Source: Dipteris shenzhenensis (lineage: Eukaryota; Polypodiophyta; Polypodiopsida; Gleicheniales). From it: a DNA stretch of 64,000 nucleotides. Every line of letters starts with the position of its first letter. The first letter of the stretch is position 1. Below the pieces are notes generated by a model that worked only from the letters and a program-made list of their open reading frames with translations, was not told the DNA's origin and did no database searches. Position numbers and translations under genes: made by a program. This document shows positions 44,728-54,890 of the stretch, in pieces. The stretch lies in the NCBI GenBank assembly GCA_047967505.1, contig CM106538.1; one strand, 5' to 3'.

Positions 44728-45465
44728 CTACAGAGAATAACCAATAAAGATGCACTTCTCAGCTTTTGGATCCAACTTGGATCTCAACTCATCTGGCACA
44801 TGAACATAGGCAATGCAGCAAAAAACTTTCAAATGAGAAATATCTGGTTTCCTACCATTATGCCTCTCCTCTGGTGTCATGCCATGTATTGATGCAGCGG
44901 GAGTCCTGTTCATTATGTAGACTGCTGTAGCAACTGCTTCAGCCCAATAATAATTTGACAAATCTTTTTCGTTGAGCATGGCACGAGATACCTCTCCAAT
45001 ATGCATGTTTTTCCTTTCTACAAGTCCATTTTGCTGTGGGGTATGACTGCATGAATATTGCTGCTTTATGCCATGCTCCTGCAGGAAACTTGCAAACTCA
45101 TTTGAGAGGTACTCTCCCCCTCCATCTGACCTTAGGCATTTTATTTGCAGGCCTGTTTCTTTTTCAACCATAGCTTTAAAAGCTTTGAAATGCCCAAACA
45201 CTTCACTTTTCTTTTTCATAAAATACACCCAAACTTTTCTAATGTAGTCATCAATAAAAGTGACAAAATAATGACAGCCTCCAATAGATGCAGCTTTAGT
45301 AGTCCACACATTAGAGTGGATTAATTCCAATGGCCTCTTACTCTCTTGAACATGTCTAGGAAATGGTTTCCTTGCCTGTTTTCCAAATTGACATGCTTCA
45401 CATACCTTATGCATTTCTGCAACCTTGAACTTAGGAAATCCTGCAACAATATTTTGGGCCTGCAT
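44728..45465 (-). pseudogene. copia-3 integrase
   Basis: VCEACQFGKQARKPFP is the end of the zinc-binding part. FIDDYIRKVWVYFM, CLRSDGGGEYLSNEF and TPQQNGLVERKN give the D-D-E core, followed by WAEAVATAVYIMNRTP. It would insert the cDNA, creating the 5-bp duplication seen. It ends at paired stops near 44727. Confidence 0.92.
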
Positions 45466-45474
45466 TAATTTAAG

Positions 45475-46950
45475 TCACTGTACATTAGCATGACCAATGC
45501 GTTTATGCCAAATATCAATATCTGCAACTACACCGGTCCCATGTGCAAACATTGCTGCACTCAATTCAGGCATGTCCGCATCCAACGTAAACATCCTGCC
45601 CTTCTTCTTCCCTTTTGCTATCAAGCGACCTTTATTTTTCATATCCTCAACAAAGCATCCATGAGGATTAAATCTGACCTGCAAGCCCTGCTCAACCATT
45701 TGACCAACAGAAACCAGGTTCTTGGTGATATTCGGGACATGAAATACATCAAACATGTATTTCTTTTTTCCATCCTGCATAGACAAAGGAATTTTACCAA
45801 TCTGCACAATAGGATGTACAGTATCATCACCAGTCTCCACAAATCCTGGTCTTTCCATTTTCCTTGCATCCTGCATCCATTCTGCATGACCTGTCATGTG
45901 GTTTGACGCACCTGAGTCAACATACCAGACATCATTGCTTTCTTCTATACTTGTCACAGAATTGGTCATGTGCTGCACCATAAACAGATGCTCATTTCTG
46001 TCATCACCCTGTCTACTAGAGGATGCATAATTGCCTTGCTGCAATTTTCCAGTCATGATGTCATTCTGCTTTTTATAGCAGTCTTTAACCATATGACCCA
46101 TTTTACCACAGTAGTAGCATTCAACATTGTTGTTTGCATTTTGGCCTCTCTACCATCCACCACGACCTCTTTGGCTCCCCATGCCTCTAAAGTTACCACG
46201 TCCTCCTCCATAGGACTGGTTTTCTTGAATTTACTGCATATTTTGATTTCTACCACGGCCTCCAAATCGGCCTGCTCTACCTCTGCCTCTGCCTCTACCT
46301 CTTCCAGCATTTGAGTAGAAGACAGCTTCTTTTGAAGTTCCTCCTGAAGAAGATGCACCACCATTTCTCTACTCTTCAGAAATTAGAAGAGCAATCAACT
46401 CCTCAAAATCAGGAAAATTCTCACGGACGGCAATGGATGTCCGGAATTGTGCATAATCCTTTCCTAGACCATTCAAGGTCACAGAAACTAAATCATCATC
46501 TTCCATTGGCGACCCAATAGAAGCAAGTGCATCTGCAATCTTCTTCACCTTCATGTGGTAGTCATTGATGCTCATATTTTCTCTCTGCACATTATGCAAC
46601 TCTTGCTTGAGCTGCATTTTCCTGGCTTGCGTATTTGTGCTATACATTTTTGTCAAAGTATCCCACACCTCCTTCGGCGTGCTTGCATCCTGAATATGCA
46701 CAATCATAGAATCTGAAATACTGATAGACAGCCAGTACATAACTTTTCTGGCTCTCTCATGCTAGCCTTTAAATGCCTGCAACTCCTGTTGATTGGGAAC
46801 ATTAGGAATAACTGGTTCTTGTTCAGCTCCAGTAATGAACTCCCAATAGCCTTTTCCCTTAAGGAAATTCGTCATTCTAAACTTCCATGCTTGGAAGTTG
46901 TTCTTGTCAAGCTTTTTAGTGAGAATCTGTGAAAGAGCATCAGACGCCAT
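45475..46950 (-). pseudogene. copia-3 gag and protease
   Basis: Gag starts at the ATG at 46950 (MASDALSQILTKKLDKNNFQ). A TAG at 46764 and another near 46372 interrupt it. The knuckle CYYCGKMGHMVKDC lies near 46105, and VWYVDSGASNHMTGH (about 45930-45890) is an intact protease active-site motif, unlike in copia-2. WHKRIGHAN (about 45500) is the pre-integrase motif. Several interrupting codons are TAG where CAG is expected. Confidence 0.9.
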
Positions 46951-47480
46951 TACAGAACACTGCAAAATATTCTGTCACTGCAAAAAAACACTACTTCTGC
47001 CTCACAAGGGCAAATCTGCAAAATTGGCAAGAGTGGTATTTGACCACACAGTCACTTCCTAATGACGATTATGCATCAACAGGCAATAAGAATGATTTTG
47101 TCACTCCCAATATCTCTGCGCACAGGCATACAATGTAATTTCTACGATAACTTTTCACCGACCTGCAGAACAGTGGTCGCACAGCAAAAACAGGGCACTT
47201 TCCTCAGTGCCTGCGAAAAACTTCCGCCACCAAAACGGGCCCCGAAATGGCCTCGAATCAAAAAAATAATTTCACCAAGGGCTTTGCCCTTGCCCATAGC
47301 ATATAATGCCCTCTCGCCACACCGCGAAGGGTGTCCCAATCTGAGACAGTGCACTCTTGCACTTTCCGGCTGTGCTACCTGCAAAGATTTGCTCCCAAAC
47401 TCAAAAAAAAAGGAAAGCAACACTGATCCTCTTACTAGGACACCACGAACTTGGTTTGCTTTCTTGAGCTCCTTACCACG

Positions 47481-47498
47481 AACCAAGCTCTGATACCA
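47481..47498 (-). promoter_or_regulatory. Primer-binding site of copia-3
   Basis: The minus strand reads tggtatcagagcttggtt immediately after the 5' LTR, a good match to the initiator tRNA-Met primer site. Confidence 0.93.
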
Positions 47499-47853
47499 TG
47501 TGAAGAGAGTGGGAGAGAAGGAAGGAGTCTCACTTGCAGCTTTCTCACATACACAATGGGGGAATATACACAAAGGTGGAGGCTGAAAACAATTTTCCTC
47601 TCCTTAGTTGTGAAAGCCAAAAGAACTCTAAGTACAAAAGAATAGGTGAACCCTTTATGTGGGTCTCAAACCAAACTTAGCTAACTAAGGTGGCATACTA
47701 ACTGAGCCACTAACTAGAGTACATAAAGATAGTTGTCATCCAACTATTATTCATAGGCAGTGTACCAACCGCATCTACAGCTCTAGCAAGTCAGTGACAT
47801 AAATGCACAACGGTCACCCTGGCATATCACGAGTGGAGCTCGATATCTCAACA
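47499..47853 (-). repeat. 5' LTR of copia-3
   Basis: 355 bp, with about 14 differences from the 3' LTR, including one short indel region near 47783. Confidence 0.95.
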
Positions 47854-48294
47854 GCTAGACAATGAGGCTTCTTCCTCTAAATTTCCTTCTTGGAAAAGGA
47901 AGATCAATGTCATCTCCCGTGAAAGGAATTTGGTGCCTATATTTCCTGTGATCCCTGTGTCTAGGATGTCTTGAACTTCAACTATCCTAAACCCTTCGTT
48001 TGTAAGGTTGTCACAAAAGCGGGCCAAGCACTTTACAAACTTGGGTTCCTCTACAAACAGATGCTTTATGTAATCTATGGGAACCCATCTCTTTGAAGTG
48101 TGGTCAAGTGTATAGACAAAATTTGAGAAATTATCTTGCATGTAAAGGATGAGATCTGAGAAGTCATCCTTGGCTCGCATATATGTGCCTAGGACATCTA
48201 AAGTCCTATCAAACACTAAAAATAGCTCTTCCTCATGATCTGCAAATGCAGTTCGTGAGATGAAGTCATGGAACGAAGTTCTAGCTGAATCCAT
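47854..48294 (-). CDS. LRED-block orphan protein, 5' part of exon 1, copy A
   Basis: The ATG at 48294 begins MDSARTSFHDFISRTAFADH and is the first Met of an otherwise open frame. The reading reaches ...EEEASLSS at the copia-3 target site, then in the present DNA runs into the LTR and stops at 47848. The segment LGTYMRAKDD and the block VPIDYIKHLF...FVKCLARFCDNL align with copy B (18.5-18.7 kb). Likely a soluble protein; no signal peptide or membrane segment is apparent. Function unknown. Confidence 0.65.
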
Positions 48295-48575
48295 GGCAAA
48301 TAGTAGTTGATGGAGGCAGTAACTTCTGAGGACGGGAGTTTCTATGGCTCTCTAAATGTGAAAGTGAGAATGTGATGTAAAAAGGGCTCTTACCCCTTAA
48401 TATATATCAAAACCCTAAAAATTAAAATTAATCATAAAATCCCTAAAATTTTTGAAAAACATTTACCACCATGAACTAAAAGGAGAAAACATTGAAAGAA
48501 ATAACATTTTAATTTAGTTGTCCATCATCTTTTGAAGCAATAACTAGGATTTGACAAACAAAATTAAATGCTACA

Positions 48576-49840
48576 CTAGTCAAACACATTGTTAGCAATC
48601 TTCGAAGTTGCAGGAGGAATGAAATTGGCACTATGCATGCACTTCTCCACATGGCGGCTGATCTTACCACCATTTAAGGTAAAGTAGAAGGACTCTGACA
48701 TGCCGTCCTCCATGACCAATAGGTGTTCTCGCACCTTCCTTAGAGTCCATTGCGATCTGACATTCACATTCTTGACATCTCTCTCTTCAACATCAATAGA
48801 CAAACTTACCCCCGTATTGTGTTCATCATTAGAGTCTAGGGGAAGCCACTGGCCATTTGTTTTCTTCCAACGCCTGTACTGAAAAGATAAATACAACATT
48901 TGGCATGACAAATGGTATCCAATAACCACATTGTCTTTACATGCGTGACATTGAAACACATCACCCTTTTGGTCACCTAACCTGGTTCCCCAATTCATCC
49001 CAAGTAAATCTTCAAGAGCATTTTCATCTACATGCTTGTAGGACCACATAGTTTTTGTTCTATGCATATGTATATTCTGAAATAAAGAAGCAAAAATGTG
49101 TAGAGGCATAAACCAAGATAACCCTGCCCATTTGGATCTAAATGTAACCTTCATGGCCATGCCCACATCCTTTGCAATCTTATCCTTGTACGATTGCAAT
49201 GTCCTCGAGTCCACATTACTGCAATCCATGTCTTGAAGTTGTGGTGGTGCAATGGTTTGCAAATGGACATAGCTTGATGATGTCGTTGGAGTAATGTATG
49301 TTGCATTATACCAATACACATTCTTCATTCGCAAGGAGGCCGACTTCTCCCCAGCATGCATTTGCTTACCTAAATCCTCATGAATCGCAGTGAACTTGCC
49401 TATGAATGATTCAATTGGTTCCCACTCCTCGAGATCTGAAGGGAAAACATCTGCCACCATGAATAAGAGCTCTTAGAAACCAAACACAAAATTTCCAAAT
49501 GGACTCATTACACTTACAGGTGAAAAAGATACATAGATAGAAAGGCTCACAGTGTGATGGTATCCTAGATTGATTGAATGATGGAGGAAGCCGCATATCT
49601 TTTCCCATGTAAACATGTTGCACTTTTGCGAGCCATCCTTTCTTCCTTAACTTGAACTTTAAGATGCACCCCTTCCACTCATGCAAGACGCTTATGTGGA
49701 CCTTTGGTCGATTCTTTCATCACTATCCAGTCATTTAAGCTGTAGGTGCAAGAGATCCACTCATCCAATGCATTTTTGGTATTGCGGAAGACATAAGAGG
49801 TCACAGCATTGCATGGTCTTGTAGCCTTTCTCCTCACCAT
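48576..49840 (-). pseudogene. Unidentified gene of copy A (three exon-like parts, one frameshift)
   Basis: An ATG at 49840 opens MVRRKATRPCNAVTSYVF...DWIVMKESTKGP. A one-base frame change near 49682 leads into LHEWKGCILKFKLRKKGWLA...RIPSHCEPFYLC, which ends at a gtaagtg donor near 49517. An acceptor tttctaag near 49471 leads to an open exon of about 300 residues (WEPIESFIGKFTAIHEDLG, WAGLSWFMPLHIFASLF, FQCHACKDN with a CxxC, CMHSANFIPPATSK) ending at 48576. No domain is recognised. It lies on the same strand as the LRED gene, 280 bp upstream of it, so the two may be co-expressed from the right end of the element. Confidence 0.5.
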
Positions 49841-49892
49841 GCTTGCAAAGGTTGCAACAGCAAGAATGGGACTCCTACACAACGCAATGCAA

Positions 49893-50055
49893 CTCCAACA
49901 GAGGCACAAAAGAGGGAGAAGGAGAGGGACAGAGCAGCAGCAACAGAGGCACAGGAGAGGGAGAAGGAGAGGGACAGAGCAACAGCAACAGAGGCACAGG
50001 AGAGGGAGAAGAAGAGGGATATAGCAGCTCCAACAAAGGCACAGGAGAGGGAGAG

Positions 50056-50091
<36 letters not shown>

Positions 50092-50095
50092 CTGC
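49893..50095. repeat. 45-bp minisatellite plus (GA)n
   Basis: Three to four copies of a 45-bp unit (caacagaggcacaggagagg...gggacagagcaacag), then a GA tract at about 50058-50090. It lies in the presumed promoter or 5' UTR of the minus-strand gene. Confidence 0.9.
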
Positions 50096-50508
50096 AGCAA
50101 GCAGACCAGAGCAAGAGGGAGTAGAGAAAGAGGGGGAAGAGGGAAAATGCGTGGGATTTGGTTCAAATATGAGTGATTTGGCATGCTGGACCAGAACAGT
50201 GGGGGCAGAGGCCCTAGAAAGAGAGAGGGGAGAAGAAAAATTCGCCACAAGTGCCCTACCATCCCATTGAAGGCAGTTTTGGGCTCATGTGGGGAAGGTG
50301 CACCTGGTAGGAGGGTCAAACATGGGTTAAGAGGGAGGGGGGATGGTTTGGGTGGTCCCTAGTATAAGGGGAGCAACCAATAGGGGCTCTCTACAAGCCT
50401 ACCCACCCTCCACCTCAACATACCATTGCCCCACACCTTCTAGCACTCTCATTGGTACACCTCAAATCACTCTCTAATCCCTTAAAATTAGGAAACACTA
50501 ATTGGAGA

Positions 50509-50538
50509 CCCTTTTGAGACCCCAATTCTCCCCTAATG
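50509..50538 (-). repeat. Right terminal inverted repeat of copy A
   Basis: It ends ...caattctcccctaatg and is the exact reverse complement of 36155-36184. Confidence 0.9.
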
Positions 50539-50559
50539 ATCTTATGTTGTTTGCATATA

Positions 50560-52560
50560 TTTTCTTGTGACAATAATTGATTGACATGATCGATTAATTA
50601 CTTTGTATTTGAATGTAAAAGCAAGATGGTATCCATCTTCTTTGGTTCATTTAAGGAGTAAGTTCCACACCATAGCTCTTGTGGGCAAGATTATACATTT
50701 ACAAGGTTTGAAATTTGGTACTATGGAATAGATACAAATTTATATTATGTAATGTGCCCATCGAAAAACCCTCTCCATGATAAATCATAGGAAGATAAGC
50801 ACAAGATGTGGATGCTACCATCCATGGAAGGAGTCATGGACATGAAATCTTCCATTGACTTTATTTCATGTGGATGCTTAGAAGGTGGCCCCTAAATCCA
50901 AGAAGCAATGTGGTATGCAAGGAAACACATGGGGAAACATCCCAAATGTCTTTTTGCTCATTCAGGGAAAATTAGTGACATGAAAAAAGGCAAATGGGTG
51001 ATCCTCAAAACATTATGTAGAGTTTTTGAGCCACTGGCAAAAAAACATAGTGGTGGAGTCCTCTCTCAAAGCATCTTGGCTGCGAGTTGGTGTGGGGTTG
51101 GCGTACGTTTGGAACGTGCAAGAATGGTGAACTGCAGTTGCAGATGCCGACTGCAGGGACGGGCCACCAGGAAAGAAAAAAACTGGCGGTTTCTCAGCTT
51201 CCATCATGTGCACAAAAGAATGGAGGAAAGACTTGTAAGTTGTAATTCGTAAACAATGTCATTTTATAGAAGCTTCCAATATGGTTGGCTTCTGGAATTG
51301 TTGATGAATCTGTTGATTCTGATATAACGCGCACATGTTGCTCATGGCATGAATTTCACGTGTCGGTGTAGATTGATTTGAAACATGTGTTCACCGTTCC
51401 GAATTCTCCAAAGTCGCAAGTACAAGCGTCCACGGATTGAGAAGCAAGGGAGGCGGCAATTTCTGATTTGATCTGGTGTCGCGGGTGCACCGTGCAAAGC
51501 TGGAACCCTTCCAAAGGCTACAGCAAATACGTCTGCCCCACAGTCCACTACCTCGACTTTGTAGACTGGTAGACTTTGTAAACGCGATGCAGGATCAGAT
51601 TGACTTTAACTTGCATCTTGCCACTGTAGTAATATCAGACGGAAAGGGCAATTTCATCTTACGAGAAAGAATAGAAAGGTCCTTCCAGGTAAATTGTCAC
51701 GGGGCTGGGCAATTTCATCTTACGAGAAAGAATAGAAAGGTCCTTCCAGGTGAATTGTCACGGGGCTGGCTCTTTGGAAAGCTGCCAAATGAACCTTTTT
51801 CGTCTGGCAGGTCATCATCTCGTAACTCGGTCGACCGTCCAAACCTAAAACTCATGATACGTTGCTGTTTATTTAATGATGAAATGGACTCTCGGGAGTT
51901 GGTTGGCAGGAAAAAATCTACACTGCACGTATAATACTTGCTCAAGACAAAAACAATTTTTGTTTTAAAATTACGAGTTACATACTGGCTGGATCCAGCG
52001 AGACCCACTCCCAACAATTGATCTTTGGCGCAATTAACTAAAACGGTAGCAGTTGGAGCCCACGTAAGGTGAATTGAAAGGGAGATTTTGCTGAACCTTT
52101 ATATTCTAGGGACGCATTATAGTATTAAACGATTACAAGCGTTGAGCTGTTGAAGCGTATTACTCAAAAGAGTAATAAATGGTGTCATGTCCCTAGGGGT
52201 TGCAAAAAAGTGATTATTAAGCCTGTCCAAATTGTGCATCGAAAGGGCCGGCTGAAAAAACAATGGCCAAGCAGGATGGTGTGAATAAAGTCTGCAACAA
52301 AGAAAGTGTAGCAGATATAGCAAAAAGCCTAGGGCAGAGCTAGAAGGGACGGCCACAATAACCAATGAGGGGATGAAAGGAGGCCTAGGCTGTGTAGGAT
52401 GATTAGGGGGATGAGGAAGTGCATGATGTAAGGGGCAGTTTAATAATTGGGAAAGATACAAAGCAGAGAAGGTACAATGAAGACAGTTGACAATGAGCGA
52501 TAGAGAAAAACCTTACTTTGGCCATGACAAGGGCTCCAGAACACAAAGCCCTTGCTGCCT
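50560..52560. other. Intergenic region upstream of the ILR1-like gene
   Basis: No gene is recognised; the open frames at 50908-51252 and 51476-51934 have no domain. It contains the 61-bp tandem duplication listed separately and presumably the distal promoter of the gene at 52689. Confidence 0.4.
51646..51767. repeat. Two-copy tandem repeat, 61-bp unit
   Basis: gggcaatttcatcttacgag... occurs at 51646 and 51707; the copies differ at about one base. Confidence 0.93.
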
Positions 52561-52562
52561 TC

Positions 52563-52575
52563 GCCTTTATAAACA
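52563..52575 (+). promoter_or_regulatory. TATA-like element of the ILR1-like gene
   Basis: ctttataaacac lies about 120 bp before the start codon, a plausible distance for a plant TATA box with a roughly 90-base 5' UTR. Sequence match only. Confidence 0.45.
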
Positions 52576-52688
52576 CGCACTTTCATGCTACTTTGAATCT
52601 CACCCTCTTCTTCCCCTTCTCTCTCGCTTTCCATCATTGCTTCCTGCTTCCACCAAGTTTCCCTCGCTGTTTCGGTTTTTCCCATCAA

Positions 52689-54890
52689 ATGGGCCTCACC
52701 TTGCTCCTTCTCGCCTCTCTCTTTTGTTTCACCCATTTCCTTACTCTCCCCTCTCCTGGGTTTTCCTTCTCCGCTGATACTGGCCTCAATTTTGCAATCG
52801 ATGCCGTTGCTTCCTCTACTTCCGACTTTGCCTCGTCCGTTCTCTCCCTTGGGGCTGCTCGCTGGCAAGCACCGGCTCAGAATTTGACGGATGACATTTT
52901 AGTCATGGCGAGGGAGCCCGACTTTGCGCACTGGCTGAGGAGTGTGAGAAGAACGCTACATGAGAACCCAGAACTGGCGTATGAAGAAGTCGAAACTAGT
53001 GCTTTGATTCGAGCAGAGCTAGACAAGCTCGGAATCCACTACAGGTGGCCCGTAGCCAAGACTGGTGTCGTGGCGTCGATTGGGACTGGAAAGCCACCAT
53101 TTGTAGCCCTTCGGGCGGATATGGACGGCCTCCCAATTCAGGTTTGTAAAGGTCTTCTTTGCTCCAACATCTTCCTCCCATCGCTTGAGAATTGCGACGT
53201 TCCTCATCGGCAGGAGTATCCGGAGCCATAACCTGAGATTTTTAATGTATGCACAGGAAGCAGTGGAGTGGGAACACAAGAGTAAGATTCCTGGAAAAAT
53301 GCATGCCTGTGGGCACGATGCGCACGTAGCAATGCTCCTCGGCGCTGCCAAACTGTTACACCAACGCCTTGACAAATTGCAAGTAAGGAGCTGCGATGAT
53401 TTGTAACGCCCTTTCTGCATCTCATTTACGTAGTACGTTTATACATTTGAATGATTGATGAGAGTATTGTTTTGAGCAGCCTATTGCTTTATCTTTGTCG
53501 AACAGGGCACAGTTATATTGATCTTCCAGCCTGCTGAAGAGGGCGGAGCTGGAGCAAAGCGCATGATAGAGGAAGGAGCTCTTGGAGAGGCAGAAGCTAT
53601 CTTTGGAATACATGTGACACACGCCCAACCAACGGGAGTTATTGGTTCAAGGCCCGGTCCTGTGTTGGCCGGATGCGGATTTTTCAAGGCCGTCATTACT
53701 GGAAGAGGCGGTCATGCTGCACTTCCGCAACATTCTGTGGATCCCATTGTTGCAGCGTCTTCAATCGTCTTGAGCTTGCAATATCTGATATCCCGAGAAT
53801 CAAATCCTTTAGATTCAGAGGTTAATTCTCCCCTACACGCCCCGTGGCTTCATATTTGGGACAAGATCTCGATTTCATGTCCACCGTTTGGATGGCAAGT
53901 GAAGGAGCATCTAGAGATAGGAAATGGGCATTGGATGATGTTGATAAATTATGTTTCTACAGCCAATTCACGTCTCCATAACTAATTGCTTTAAATTCTC
54001 ATGCTGTGCCAATACCGTGTTCATAACTTCACAAGTTTATCTCCCTACCTCTCTCTCTCTCTCTCCTCTCTCTATCTATCTATCTATCTCTATATATATA
54101 TATATATCTATATATATCGCATATGCATATTATATACGTGGAGGATGCATGCACGTTTGACATGTGACCAAAAAGATGTTCTGTAGTTCTTGTCAGCTTT
54201 CGTATGAATTTTGTGCCAAGCCATTCAATATGGCTTCATGACTAAATGTGTGGGGCATCCATGCTTTGTGCAGGTGGTGTCGGTGACTACATTTGATGGG
54301 GGCAGTGCTTATAATGTGATTCCTGAGTCTGTTGTGATTGGCGGTACATTTCGGGCATTTACAAATGAAAGTTTTCAAATGTTGAAGCAGAGAATAGAAG
54401 AGGTTCTTATCCTCTTTAAACCTTGAACTTGCCAACCTTCCTTCACTATTGCAAAACTATACATTTGCACTTGGCTTCTCACAGTGTTTGCTGTTTTTCT
54501 TGCGATGCACAGATCATAATGAAACAGGCAGAAGTTCATAGGTGTCTTGCGGTCATAGATTTCTTGGAGAAAGATCATCCCTTCTACCCTCCAACGATTA
54601 ATGATCGGAACATGTATGAGCACGTACGTAGTGTAGCAGCTGATGTTGTTGGCAAGCAAAATGTACTGAGGGTGAACCCGGTCATGGGGGCAGAAGATTT
54701 TTCCTTCTTCGCAAAAGCCATTCCAGGATGCTTTTTTTTCCTTGGGATGAGGAACGAAACTTGTGGGTCCATTCATTCTGGACATTCGCCTTTCTTTTTT
54801 CTTGATGAAGAAGTTCTCCCTATTGGTGCTACAATGCATACGGCCATTGCTGAGAGATATATAGAACGAGCTCTCTATGTTCCCTCTTGA
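52689..54890 (+). CDS. ILR1-like: IAA-amino acid hydrolase ILR1-like (M20D metallopeptidase), five exons
   Basis: Exons 52689-53141, 53257-53382, 53506-53820, 54274-54402 and 54513-54890 join in phase 0 at GT-AG sites and encode about 466 residues, the normal family length. The enzyme hydrolyses amide conjugates of indole-3-acetic acid, releasing free auxin, usually in the ER. The start [18 protein letters not shown] is a signal peptide, which decides this ATG over the upstream in-frame one at 52518. Metal-ligand motifs are present: HACGHDAH (exon 2), [14 protein letters not shown] and [14 protein letters not shown] (exon 3), MGAEDFSFF and [13 protein letters not shown] (exon 5). [15 protein letters not shown] starts the dimerisation domain. 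The C terminus YVPS lacks a KDEL-type signal. No defects were seen. Other M20D amidohydrolases (ILL, IAR3 types) cannot be excluded by eye. Confidence 0.93.
54045..54125. repeat. (CT)n / (TATC)n / (TA)n tract in intron 3
   Basis: ctctctctct, ctatctatctat and tatatatata blocks lie within the 453-bp third intron of the ILR1-like gene. Confidence 0.92.

Larger units (their letters stand above)
42428..47853 (-). mobile_element. Complete Ty1/copia element (copia-3) inserted in the LRED gene
   Basis: LTRs of 353 and 355 bp (42428-42780 and 47499-47853) begin TG and end CA. GCTAG flanks both sides (42423-42427 and 47854-47858). The primer-binding site at 47481-47498 and a purine tract (minus, from 42781) are in place. 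The LTRs differ at roughly 14 sites, nearly all transitions, about 4 percent. Gag-pol is on the minus strand and carries several stops. Confidence 0.96.
36155..50538 (+). mobile_element. Copy A: 14-kb DNA element with convergent genes and 30-bp inverted repeats
   Basis: A perfect 30-bp inverted repeat starting cattaggggagaattgg lies at 36155-36184 and 50509-50538, with weaker similarity for a few bases outside. Inside are a putative transposase gene (plus, 36.6-39.5 kb), a histone H3-like gene (plus, 39.9-40.8 kb), a 200-bp hairpin, an LRED-block gene (minus, 48.3-41.3 kb, split by copia-3) and an unidentified gene (minus, 49.8-48.6 kb). Without copia-3 the element is about 9 kb. Copy B (17.6-24.6 kb) has the same two main genes in the same relative arrangement, which argues for one mobile unit. 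I could not find a convincing target duplication, so two separate elements ending here remain possible. Confidence 0.7.

Noticed and set aside
49809-50319. Gly/Glu-rich plus frames and Leu/Cys-rich minus frames
   Set aside because: They are translations of the 45-bp minisatellite and the GA tract; only the part from 49840 downward on the minus strand has gene-like features.
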